This document shows positions 34,372-42,361 of a stretch of DNA of 64,000 nucleotides, piece by piece (position 1 is the first letter of the stretch; every line of letters starts with the position of its first letter). A program made the translations under genes and the position numbers. The notes below the pieces were generated by a model that ran no database searches, had not been told where the DNA came from, and worked only from the letters and a program-made list of their open reading frames with translations. Source of the stretch: Actinoplanes siamensis (GTDB lineage Bacteria > Actinomycetota > Actinomycetes > Mycobacteriales > Micromonosporaceae). The stretch spans positions 62,001 to 126,000 of the forward strand of contig NZ_BOMW01000006.1 in assembly GCF_016862395.1 (NCBI RefSeq), read 5' to 3'.

Positions 34372-34776
34372 ATGATCGATCATTCGGCGGACCGGGCGGT
34401 CTTCCGTCAGCTGGCTGACCTGCTGCGGGATCGCATCAAGTCCGGTGAGTTGGGCCCCGGGGAGCCGTTGCCCAGTGAGCTTCGCCTCGCTCAGGACTAT
34501 GGGATCAGCCGCACCACGGTGCGCCAGGCGATCGGGCAGCTGCGCACCGAGGGGCTCGTCACGGTCGACCGGCCACGCGGGACGTTCGTCCGAGTGCCCG
34601 AGCCTGTCCAGGTCATCCCGCTGGCCCGCGGCGAGCGCGCCGGCGCCCGGATGCCGACCGACGCGGAGCGCCGCAAGTACCGGCTCGGCGAAGGCGTCCC
34701 GGTCCTGGTCGTGACCACGCCGGACGGCACCGAGACGGTGCACCCCGCCGACCGCGTCCAGATCACCCGCCCCTGA
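34372..34776 (+). CDS. GntR-family regulator with truncated effector region
   Basis: 134 residues from ATG 34372. The GntR winged HTH spans about 8-75: QLADLLRDRIKSGELGPGEP, then LAQDYGISRTTVRQAIGQL and VTVDRPRGTFVRVPE. The remaining 55 residues are too short for a UTRA or FCD ligand domain (usually 130-170). This single-domain form is common in actinobacterial mobile and accessory loci. Probably controls the adjacent small genes or itself. Confidence 0.85.
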   Translation: MIDHSADRAVFRQLADLLRDRIKSGELGPGEPLPSELRLAQDYGISRTTVRQAIGQLRTEGLVTVDRPRGTFVRVPEPVQVIPLARGERAGARMPTDAERRKYRLGEGVPVLVVTTPDGTETVHPADRVQITRP

Positions 34777-35122
34777 TCCCGGGACCAACGCTCCGCTCCC
34801 CCGCGCCGATCGGCGGCTTCTCCACACCACACGCGTCCCCGCCCGGGACAAGACCGACCCGGGCCCCCGCGCCGATCGGTGGCTTCCCCACACCACACGC
34901 GTCCTCGCCCGGGACAAGACCGACCCGGGCCGCCGCGATCCGGGCCTCACCGATGAGCACGCAGGGAATGGCAGCAGACAGGCGGACGTCGCGCGGGCCG
35001 GCGCAGGCGGCGGGACCGGACGGCGGGGCTGCCGGCTCGGTGCCGAACGGATTCGCTTCGGGTGGCGCGCCATGGACGGACCATAGGGGTGGGGTACGAC
35101 AAGAAGCGGCACACTGAACACC
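34777..35122. other. Intergenic region before xerC, containing a 66-bp duplication
   Basis: About 350 bp without a supported gene. The first half is the tandem repeat described separately; the second half leads to the xerC start. I see no clear promoter. Confidence 0.45.
34798..34929. repeat. Tandem direct repeat, two copies of 66 bp
   Basis: Copy one 34798-34863 and copy two 34864-34929 are about 95% identical, both containing CGCGCCGATCGG, CACACCACACGCGTCC and CGGGACAAGACCGACCCGGG. 66 is a multiple of three, and a minus-strand frame would give a 22-residue repeat, but no start or RBS supports coding. Confidence 0.85.
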
Positions 35123-36424
35123 GTGGACGCCTACCGACGACGGCCTCGGGCCAAGCGCGTGACCGATCTGCACCAGACGCTGCCTCCGGATCTGCGGGAC
35201 GCGGTGGACCGGTTCGGGCATCACCTGGCGGTCGTCGAGGATCGATCCGCGCATACCGTGCGGGCCTACCTGGGCGACGTCGTCTCGCTGCTCGCGCACG
35301 CCGCCGGCCAGGGCTGCACGACCGTGGCCGACCTCGACATCACGGTGCTGCGCGGATGGCTGGCGGCCCGGCTGGGCGAGGGCGCCGCCCGCACCTCACA
35401 GGCGCGCCGCGCCGCCGCGGTCCGGACCTTCACCGGATGGGCGCACCGCATCGGCCTGGCACCCGCGGACGCCGGCGCCGGGTTGGCGAGCCCGCGCGCA
35501 CACCGTGACCTCCCCCACGTCCTCCGCGCGGACCAGGCCGCCGCCCTGGTCACCGCCCCCGGAGCAAGACAGGCCACCGAGCCGGGGACCTCCCGGGCAG
35601 GACGAGCCGGCGAACCGGAGAACCGGCCCGCGGGCGAAGCCGGCAGGCCGGCGGACCCGCGGGTGAGCGAGGGCGGGCAGGTGGCAGGCGACGGCGGGCC
35701 AGAAGCCGGGCACGCGAGCGAAGACGCGGAGGAAGACCGGCACGGCGGACCGGCGGGCGGGGACGTCGTCGCGATCCGCGATCGGGCGGTGCTGGAGCTG
35801 CTCTACGCCACAGGCATCCGGGTCAGCGAACTCTGCGACCTCGACCAGTCCGACATCGATCACTCCCGGCAGGTGGTCCGGGTGTTCGGCAAGGGTGGCA
35901 AGGAACGCGCCGTCCCCTACGGCCATCCCGCCCGGGACGCCCTGGCCGCCTGGCTGAGGCTGGGCCGCCCGACGCTGACCGCCGCGAACAGCGCGACGCG
36001 CGCCAGCACCGCGGACGGCAAACGCGCGAGAGGCCACGTCCCGGAAGACGACGCGACGACAGCGGGCCGGAGGGGAGCCGCACCCGCGAACCGCGCGGGG
36101 AACGGCCCGAACAGCGGAAAACGCACCGGCAGGGGCGTCCGGGGCGACAGCGACGCGCTCTTCCTCGGCCTCAAGGGTGGCCGCCTGCAACCCACCGTGG
36201 TCCGCCGGATCGTCTCGGCCGCCGCCCGCGCCGCGAACCTCCCGCACGCCAAACCGCACGACCTACGCCACTCCGCCGCCACCCACCTGCTCGACGGCGG
36301 CGCGGACCTGCGCGCGGTCCAGGAGCTGCTCGGCCACAGCTCGCTGTCCAGCACCCAGATCTACACCCACGTCTCCACCGAGCGCCTACGTGCCGCCTTC
36401 GATCAGGCGCATCCACGAGCCTGA
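35123..36424 (+). CDS. xerC: XerC-type tyrosine recombinase with two low-complexity insertions
   Basis: 433 residues against about 300 in the family. An N-terminal SAM-like core-binding domain covers about 20-125. Catalytic residues are present: R233 in ATGIRVSEL, Lys in GKGGKERAVP (257/260), H379 and R382 in PHDLRHS, H405 in LLGHSS and nucleophile Y414. The extra length comes from a Gly/Glu/Arg-rich insert at about 147-213, between the two domains, and a second at about 284-341 inside the catalytic domain. It normally resolves chromosome dimers with XerD at dif. Start is GTG 35123 or GTG 35159. Position after dprA is canonical. Confidence 0.9.
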   Translation: MDAYRRRPRAKRVTDLHQTLPPDLRDAVDRFGHHLAVVEDRSAHTVRAYLGDVVSLLAHAAGQGCTTVADLDITVLRGWLAARLGEGAARTSQARRAAAVRTFTGWAHRIGLAPADAGAGLASPRAHRDLPHVLRADQAAALVTAPGARQATEPGTSRAGRAGEPENRPAGEAGRPADPRVSEGGQVAGDGGPEAGHASEDAEEDRHGGPAGGDVVAIRDRAVLELLYATGIRVSELCDLDQSDIDHSRQVVRVFGKGGKERAVPYGHPARDALAAWLRLGRPTLTAANSATRASTADGKRARGHVPEDDATTAGRRGAAPANRAGNGPNSGKRTGRGVRGDSDALFLGLKGGRLQPTVVRRIVSAAARAANLPHAKPHDLRHSAATHLLDGGADLRAVQELLGHSSLSSTQIYTHVSTERLRAAFDQAHPRA

Positions 36425-36444
36425 ACACCGTACGATCGGAAACC

Positions 36445-37632
36445 ATGAGCGCCGAAGATCCACCGCAGCCCATCCCCGGCGCCCGGCTCCTGTTCTCGCT
36501 GGATCCCGCGGTCTCCTATCTCAACCACGGGTCCTTCGGGGCGCTGCCGATCAGCGTGCAGCGGGCGCAGCAGCGACTGCGCGACGAGATGGACCTGAAC
36601 CCGATGCGGTTCTTCGGCGCCGGCCTGCTCGACCGGATCAGCCACACCCGACGGCATCTGGCCGCCTTCCTCGGCGCCGACCCGGAGGGCAGCGCCCTCA
36701 CCACGAACACCACCACGGCGGTCAGCCTGGTGCTGCAGTCCGCCGGCCTGGGCAGCGCCGACGAGGTGCTGCTCACCGACCACTCCTACGGCGCGGTCGC
36801 GATGGCGGCCCGGCGGGAGTGCCGGCGGACCGGGGCGACGGTGCGGACGGTGGCCGTGCCGCTCGGCGCCTCCAGCGCGGAGACCGTCTCGCGGGTGCGG
36901 ACGGCGCTGCGCCCCGGGCGCACCCGGCTGCTCATCATCGACCAACTGACCTCGGCCACCGCCACCCTGATGCCGGTGAAGCAGATCGTCGCGGCGGCCC
37001 GCGCCCAAGGCATCCCGGTGCTCGTGGACGCCGCGCACGTGCCCGGCATGCTGCCGGTGGACGTGGACGACATCGGCGCCGACTTCTGGGCGGGCAACCT
37101 GCACAAGTGGGCGTGGGCGCCGCGCGGCACGTCCCTGCTGGTGGTGGCGAAGGAGTGGCGGCGGCGGATCGATCCGCTGGTCGTCTCCTGGGAGCACGAC
37201 CGGGGCTTCCCGGCCTCCGTGGAATCGCACGGGACCGCCGACTACACACCGTGGCTGGCGGCTCCGGCCGGTGTCTTCGCGATGCGCACGCTCGGCTTGG
37301 ACGCCATCCGGCGGCACAACGCGGCGCTCGTGGCCTACGGCCAGCGGGTGGTCGGAAGCGCCCTCGGCCTGGACCCGGCGGACCTGCCGGACCCGGGCGG
37401 ACCCGGGGTCTCGATGCGGATCGTCCCGCTGCCGGCCGGGCTGGCCACGACCGTGCCCGAGGCGCACGCGCTGCGCCAGCACATCGCCGACAAGCTGGGC
37501 GTGGAGACCCAGATGACCGCCTGGGGCGGCCGTGGCCTGCTCCGGCTGAGCGCGCAGATCTACAACCGGCCGGAGGAGTACCACCACCTCGCCGACCGGC
37601 TGCCCGCACTGCTGAGCACCTGGCAGTGGTGA
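36445..37632 (+). CDS. Class V-fold PLP-dependent aminotransferase / epimerase-like
   Basis: 395 residues. The start LDPAVSYLNHGSFGALP is typical of the isopenicillin-N-epimerase/cysteine-desulfurase-like branch. PLP contacts are D195 and H198 in VLVDAAHVPG, and the Schiff-base lysine K221 is in NLHKWAWAPRG. Substrate unknown. Its 3' part is overlapped in full by the open antisense frame of the M23 peptidase. Confidence 0.88.
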   Translation: MSAEDPPQPIPGARLLFSLDPAVSYLNHGSFGALPISVQRAQQRLRDEMDLNPMRFFGAGLLDRISHTRRHLAAFLGADPEGSALTTNTTTAVSLVLQSAGLGSADEVLLTDHSYGAVAMAARRECRRTGATVRTVAVPLGASSAETVSRVRTALRPGRTRLLIIDQLTSATATLMPVKQIVAAARAQGIPVLVDAAHVPGMLPVDVDDIGADFWAGNLHKWAWAPRGTSLLVVAKEWRRRIDPLVVSWEHDRGFPASVESHGTADYTPWLAAPAGVFAMRTLGLDAIRRHNAALVAYGQRVVGSALGLDPADLPDPGGPGVSMRIVPLPAGLATTVPEAHALRQHIADKLGVETQMTAWGGRGLLRLSAQIYNRPEEYHHLADRLPALLSTWQW

Positions 37633-37633
37633 C

Positions 37634-38265
37634 CGCCGGCCGGCGGTAGCGGAGCCCGCCGGCCGGACAGCCGGCAGCGGCGCCGGCCGGCCCGCGGCGG
37701 ACGAGAGCGGCAGCAGCCGCACCCGGCCCAGCCCCAGCAGCGTGAGCGGATCGAGATAGTCCGCACCGCGGCGGGCACCCCAGTGCAGGCAGGCGGCCTC
37801 CGGACAGCCCGGGTGCCCGGCCGCCAGCACACCCAGCCGCTGCCCCGCGAGCACCGGATCCCCGGCCGCCACGGACGGGTCGACCGGCTCATAGGTGCTG
37901 CGCAGCCCGCCCGGGTGCGCGACGCTGACCACACCGCGCCCGGCCAGCAGCCGGGCCCAGACCACGGTGCCGGCCGCGATCGCCCGGACCGGCGTCCCCA
38001 CCGCGCCGCCGAGGTCGACCCCGCGATGCCCGGCCAGCCACGGCGCCGGCGGCGCCTCGAACCGCCGCACCAGCCGTGGCGGCGTCAGCGGCCAGAGAAC
38101 CGGAACCGGAAGCGGGCCCGGCGCCGGGGCCAGAAGCGCGGCCGGGACCGGAGTCGAACGCGGAGCCGGCAGCGCGGCCGGGACCGGGCCGCGAGCCGGA
38201 GAACGAAGCGCCGCCGGGACCGGACCCGGCACCGTGGCCAGAAGGAGCGCCAGAACGATGAACAT
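37634..38265 (-). CDS. Secreted M23-family metallopeptidase, C-terminal end unclear
   Basis: Starts ATG 38263-38265. A signal peptide (MFIVLALLLATVPGPVPAAL) is followed by a Pro/Ala-rich spacer with three PVPAAL repeats. The LytM/M23 domain (about 70-190) shows the zinc motif GHRGVDLGG (H-x3-D), the middle HPGGLRSTYEP and the second ligand CLHWGARRG. It presumably cleaves peptidoglycan peptide bridges. No in-frame stop occurs until 36403, inside the opposite-strand aminotransferase region. The given left end is where the peptidase similarity and the intergenic space end, not a stop codon. Confidence 0.7.
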
Positions 38266-38306
38266 GCCGGCGAGTCTGACCCCGCGTCAGCCGACCGGCG
38301 ACCGGC

Positions 38307-38323
38307 CCTGTGGACAACCGGGC
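38307..38323. promoter_or_regulatory. DnaA-box-like site within a 17-bp sequence repeated elsewhere
   Basis: CCTGTGGACAACCGGGC is identical to 16808-16824. It includes TGTGGACAA (38309-38317), complement of TTGTCCACA. It lies between the DUF2469 stop and the M23 peptidase start. Confidence 0.4.
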
Positions 38324-38338
38324 AGTGTGGAAAACCCC

Positions 38339-38662
38339 TCAGCCGCCGAACCCGGCGTCGTCCGGCAACGAGATGTCCGGCTTCTCCAGCTCCTCGACGT
38401 TCACATCCTTGAACGTCATCACCCGCACGTTCTTCACGAACCGGGCCGGACGATACATGTCCCAGACCCAGGCGTCGTGCATCTCGACCTCGAAGTACAC
38501 CTCGCCGTCGGAGTTGCGCACGTGCAGGTCGACCTGGTTGGCCAGGTAGAACCGGCGCTCGGTCTCCACGACGTAGGAGAACTGGCGGACGATGTCGCGG
38601 TACTCCCGGTAGAGCTGCAGCTCCATCTCGGTCTCGTACTTCTCGAGATCCTCTGCGCTCAT
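38339..38662 (-). CDS. DUF2469-family protein
   Basis: 107 residues, the standard length. The conserved sequence MSAEDLEKYETEMELQLYRE and VVETERRFYLANQVDLHVRN are hallmarks of this actinobacterial family, always found next to rnhB. Function unknown. ATG overlaps the rnhB stop by 4 bp. Confidence 0.95.
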   Translation of the reverse strand: MSAEDLEKYETEMELQLYREYRDIVRQFSYVVETERRFYLANQVDLHVRNSDGEVYFEVEMHDAWVWDMYRPARFVKNVRVMTFKDVNVEELEKPDISLPDDAGFGG

Positions 38663-39504
38663 CGTGTCTCGCCCTCCATGGCCTCATCTTCCCCCACCGA
38701 CGGCGACGGCTGAGGCTGCTCGCCCGACGCCACGCCGACGGTACCCTCAGCGGCCCCCGGAAGCAGCAGCGGCTCGGTAACGGAAACATCGAACAGCGCC
38801 TGCGCCGGGTCGGCTGGCCGCGACACCGGGCGGCGCGCCCGGGGCGGCACGTTCCGCCGGCCCGAGGCGGCGGCGACGTTCACATAAGAGAACCGGTGCT
38901 CGGCGCAGGGGCCGTGCCGCAGCAGCGCGGCACTGTGCTCGTCCGTTACATAACCCTTGTGTACGGCGAAACCGTATTCCGGGAACCTGTCGTGCAACTC
39001 CACCATCAGCCTGTCCCGGGTGACCTTGGCGAGCACGCTGGCCGCCGCGACGCAGGCCGCCACCCGGTCGCCCTTCCACACCGCCAGGCCCGGCACGCCC
39101 AGCCCGTCCACCGGGAAGCCGTCGGTCAGCACGTACTCCGGGCGGACGGCCAGCGAGGCGAGCGCGCGCCGCATCGCCGCCAGGTTGCAGACGTGCAGGC
39201 CGCGCGCGTCCACCTCGGCAGGCGGGACGGTCACCACCGACCAGGCCAGCGCGCGGGCCACCACCTCGTCGTAGACCCGCTCGCGCGCGGCTGCGGTGAG
39301 CAGCTTGGAGTCGGCCAGGCCGGGCACCTCGCCGCGCTTGCCGGCCGGCAGGATCGCCGCGGCCGCGACCAGCGGGCCGGCGCAGGCGCCGCGGCCCGCC
39401 TCGTCGGCGCCGGCCACATGCTCGAAGCCGCGCCGCTGCAACGCCTGCTCCAGCGCGTAGAGCCCGGCCTCGCGGCGGACGACGGTGCGGGGAGGGGCCA
39501 ACAT
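38659..39504 (-). CDS. rnhB: Ribonuclease HII with C-terminal extension
   Basis: 281 residues from ATG 39502-39504, whose first base overlaps the stop of the Nudix gene (TGATG). The catalytic acidic residues lie in AGADEAGRGACAGPLV (D34, E35), GLADSKLL and VLTDGFPVDGL; PEYGFAVHKGYVTDEH is the RNase HII signature. The last 65 residues (after RFSYVNVAA) are a Pro/Arg/Glu-rich tail not needed for the fold. It removes ribonucleotides and RNA primers from DNA hybrids. Confidence 0.95.
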   Translation of the reverse strand: MLAPPRTVVRREAGLYALEQALQRRGFEHVAGADEAGRGACAGPLVAAAAILPAGKRGEVPGLADSKLLTAAARERVYDEVVARALAWSVVTVPPAEVDARGLHVCNLAAMRRALASLAVRPEYVLTDGFPVDGLGVPGLAVWKGDRVAACVAAASVLAKVTRDRLMVELHDRFPEYGFAVHKGYVTDEHSAALLRHGPCAEHRFSYVNVAAASGRRNVPPRARRPVSRPADPAQALFDVSVTEPLLLPGAAEGTVGVASGEQPQPSPSVGEDEAMEGETR

Positions 39505-40133
39505 CAAGAATCCTTTTCCGGTACGCCGTGAGCTCGCCCAGGAGCACCGGCCGGCTCGGGGAGAGCGAGCCCGGACGCGCCGGCCTGCCCGGGAATCGCC
39601 GTCCCGGACGCGCCGGCGCTCTCGCGGGAAGCCGGCCCGGAGGAAGCGGCGCCGGCCACGGCGGCCTCCCCGGACACCTGGGAGCGCAACAGCTCAGCCA
39701 GATCGGCCGGATAGATCAACGCGTCGCTGGCCTCGAGCTCGGCCACCGACCACCACCGATGCCCGGTGATCGTGAGCCGCTCCTCCTCGTCCATCCCGGC
39801 CGTGTCGACGCGCCAGCCCGGCACCCGGAGCAAGAAGAAGTCCTGCGCCTGCCGGTAGTCCCGGCCGTCGAAGGAGAACTCGGTCTGCTCGTGCCGCACC
39901 GGCCCGCTCAGGTCCTCGGGCCGCACCCGGAGCCCGACCTCCTCGAACAGCTCACGGGCGGCCGCCTGCGCCGTGCTCTCGCCCGGCTCCAGCCCGCCGC
40001 CCGGGGTGAACCACCAGCGCAGCCCGGGCCGGGCCGGATCGCCGCCGTGCAACAGCAGCGCGCGCCCGGCCGAATCGACCAGGAGCACCCGGCCGGCACG
40101 CCGCTCGATGACGGGCAGGTTCGACTCGGTCAT
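39504..40133 (-). CDS. Nudix hydrolase
   Basis: 209 residues. The Nudix box GGGLEPGESTAQAAARELFE plus EVGL (about 45-68) is complete. HEQTEFSFDGRDYRQAQDFF follows the fold of the NUDIX/ADP-ribose or NTP pyrophosphatases. The C-terminal 45 residues are a low-complexity Ala/Gly/Pro/Ser tail. Substrate unknown; possibly nucleotide-pool sanitation. It is coupled to rnhB. Confidence 0.9.
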   Translation of the reverse strand: MTESNLPVIERRAGRVLLVDSAGRALLLHGGDPARPGLRWWFTPGGGLEPGESTAQAAARELFEEVGLRVRPEDLSGPVRHEQTEFSFDGRDYRQAQDFFLLRVPGWRVDTAGMDEEERLTITGHRWWSVAELEASDALIYPADLAELLRSQVSGEAAVAGAASSGPASRESAGASGTAIPGQAGASGLALPEPAGAPGRAHGVPEKDS

Positions 40134-40177
40134 CGGTCAAGCCTATGCGCCCGTGCAGGATCTTCCGAACCGCCCTC

Positions 40178-40840
40178 TCACCGGCCGGCGGCATCCGGGA
40201 CGTCGTCGTACGTGTCCGGCACTGTCAACCAGGTGGCCCGGCCGGCCGGCCAGAAGATGGTGAACGCCCGGCCGACCACCGAATCGATGGTGATCGTGGC
40301 GTCCTGCATTTTGCCCGCCTGGTCGGCGGCGGTGCTCTGCTCGTAGTGCTCCAGCGAGTCGCCGGAGGCCTCGCGGTGGTCGCCCATCACCCAGAGCCGC
40401 CCGGCCGGCACGGTGATGTCGAACTTCTCGTCCGCCACCTGGTTCCGGTTGCCGTCGGCGTCGGTGTAGATGTACGGCTCGTCGAGCGAGTGCCCGTTGA
40501 CCACCAGACGATTCTGGTTGTCGCAGCAGACCAGGTGGTCGCCGGGGGTGCCGATGACCCGCTTGATGAAGTCCTCGCCCTCGGCGCCGGACTGCCATTC
40601 GGTGGGCGCCTTGAAGACGACGATCTCGCCGCGCTTCGGATCCCGGAAGTCGTAGACGAGCTTGTTGACGAGCACCCGGTCCCACACGTTCAGCGTGTGC
40701 TCCATGGAGGGGGACGGGATGTAGAACGTCTGCAACACGAACGCGCGCACCAGGACGGCGACCAGAATCGCCACGCCCAGCAGAATGGGAAGCTCGCGCC
40801 AGAAGGACCCGCGGCGCTTTTCGGTCTGCTCGTCAATCAC
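40178..40840 (-). CDS. lepB: Signal peptidase I (second copy)
   Basis: 220 residues from GTG 40838-40840. One N-terminal membrane anchor (about 18-38) is followed by the catalytic serine S45 in IPSPSMEHTL and the general-base lysine K93 in EDFIKRVIGTPGD; MGDHREASGDS is box E. It removes signal peptides at the outer face of the cytoplasmic membrane. GTG overlaps the stop of the upstream lepB copy (GTGA). Its substrate preference relative to the first copy is unknown. Confidence 0.94.
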   Translation of the reverse strand: MIDEQTEKRRGSFWRELPILLGVAILVAVLVRAFVLQTFYIPSPSMEHTLNVWDRVLVNKLVYDFRDPKRGEIVVFKAPTEWQSGAEGEDFIKRVIGTPGDHLVCCDNQNRLVVNGHSLDEPYIYTDADGNRNQVADEKFDITVPAGRLWVMGDHREASGDSLEHYEQSTAADQAGKMQDATITIDSVVGRAFTIFWPAGRATWLTVPDTYDDVPDAAGR

Positions 40841-41718
40841 GCTCGGAGCCTACGTCGTCGAGTCACGAACGACATGCCGGAACGCGCGGACAGGGCGGCG
40901 GTCAACAGCACCGCGAGGAGGTTGCCGGCCACCTGGGGATCCTGTCGGGGCTGCGGTCCGGGGGGTCCGGCGGCGGCCGTCGGATGCTCCTCGGCGAACT
41001 GTTCCCAGACGTCCGGGACTTTGAGGCTGGTAAATCTGTCGCTGGGCCAGACGATCACGAAGGCGCGGCCGATCACGTTCTCGATCGGCACCGGACCCTG
41101 GCAGCGGGCGTCCTGGGACACCGCGCGGTGGTCACCCATCACGAACATCTGCCCGGCCGGCACGGTCACCTCGGCGAATTTCCGGCTGGTGCACTGACCG
41201 GCGATGACCGGCTGGCTGAGGTCGGAGTTGAACCCGTCGGCGATGTAACTCTCGTCGATGGGTACGCCGTTGACCGTGATCCGGCCCTGGTCGTCGCAGC
41301 AGGCAACCTTGTCACCCGGAAGGCCGATCACCCGTTTGATGAAGTCCCGCTCGCCGGGACGGCTGACCCCGACCAGGTCACCGATGGTGCGGCCGAGTTT
41401 GGAGACGAACGCGTTGCTGACCGGCTCGGTGACCTCGGGCGCCCAGTTGTCGGTGCCCCGGAACACCACGATCTCGCCGCGCAGCGGGTCCCGCATGTCG
41501 TAGACGACCTTGTTGACCAGCACGCGGTCCTTGAGCTCCAGGGTCTTCTGCATCGACCCGGAGGGGATGTAGAACGCCTGGACCAGGAACGTCCTGATGA
41601 GCACGGCCAGGCAGAACGCCACCACCAGGAGAAGCGGCAGCTCCTGCCACAGGGGCATCTCCTTGCGCCGCATCATCGAGCGCCGCCGGCTCGGACGATA
41701 GCCTTCCATCGGATCCAC
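40837..41718 (-). CDS. lepB: Signal peptidase I (first copy, with C-terminal anchor)
   Basis: 293 residues from GTG 41716-41718, chosen because GGAG lies 9-10 nt upstream; the ATG at 41727 abuts that RBS. Membrane anchor about 25-45, catalytic S55 in IPSGSMQKTL, Lys in RDFIKRVIGLPGD, and MGDHRAVSQDAR as box E. A second hydrophobic helix near the C-terminus (about 262-280) and a basic end (TRRRRLRA) give a two-anchor topology that the second copy lacks. Confidence 0.94.
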   Translation of the reverse strand: MDPMEGYRPSRRRSMMRRKEMPLWQELPLLLVVAFCLAVLIRTFLVQAFYIPSGSMQKTLELKDRVLVNKVVYDMRDPLRGEIVVFRGTDNWAPEVTEPVSNAFVSKLGRTIGDLVGVSRPGERDFIKRVIGLPGDKVACCDDQGRITVNGVPIDESYIADGFNSDLSQPVIAGQCTSRKFAEVTVPAGQMFVMGDHRAVSQDARCQGPVPIENVIGRAFVIVWPSDRFTSLKVPDVWEQFAEEHPTAAAGPPGPQPRQDPQVAGNLLAVLLTAALSARSGMSFVTRRRRLRA

Positions 41719-41880
41719 GCTTCGCATCTCCTGACGCCTGCCGACCGAACCGTCCCCGGATACAGCACTACCGCCCGAGTTTCCCGGCTAGGGGAAGTTA
41801 CGAGCGGTAGGACTGGAATGGTTCATCATCCGGCACAGCCGTCAGCCTAGGCCCTCCTGGCTGTGCCGGATCTGAGAGAC

Positions 41881-42237
41881 TCAGACGGTCTGCTTCTCCC
41901 GCAGCTCCTTGATCTTGGCCTTCTTGCCACGGAGCTCACGCAGGTAGTAGAGCTTGGCGCGACGCACGTCACCACGGGTGACAACCTCGACCTTGTCCAG
42001 TGCCGGGCTGTTGAGCGGGTAGGTCCGCTCGACGCCGACGCCGAAGCTGATCTTGCGGACCTTGAAGGTCTCCCGCAGGCCGGCGCCCTGGCGGGCGATC
42101 ACAACGCCCTGGAAGACCTGGACACGGGAGCGGTTGCCCTCGACGACCCGGGCGTACACCTTGACGGTGTCACCGGCGCGGAAGTCGGGGAGGTCGGTGC
42201 GCTGCGACTGGGCGTCGAGCTCGTCCAGCGTGTTCAT
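41881..42237 (-). CDS. rplS: 50S ribosomal protein L19
   Basis: 118 residues. [36 protein letters not shown] and the C-terminal [20 protein letters not shown] are invariant L19 features. Located between trmD and lepB as in most actinobacteria, with its own leader (RBS GAGG). Confidence 0.97.
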   Translation of the reverse strand: MNTLDELDAQSQRTDLPDFRAGDTVKVYARVVEGNRSRVQVFQGVVIARQGAGLRETFKVRKISFGVGVERTYPLNSPALDKVEVVTRGDVRRAKLYYLRELRGKKAKIKELREKQTV

Positions 42238-42361
42238 CGCTGCATCCTCGTAGAGCTAGAGCGCACCGGGAGTTCGGTACGCGAATGGGTACTTCTGACT
42301 CCCCACCACCTCGGAGAGTCCTCGCCCCGCCCCACGGCGTGGGATGGAGACGGCAACCTCC

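Noticed and set aside
34763..35299. Minus-strand frame containing a 22-residue duplicated segment
   Set aside because: The repeat follows from the 66-bp DNA duplication; no start context, family or codon bias supports coding.
32741..36424. Intact integrative element with xerC-like integrase
   Set aside because: The recombinase aligns with housekeeping XerC next to dprA, and no replication, transfer or attachment-site genes are present. At most a remnant.
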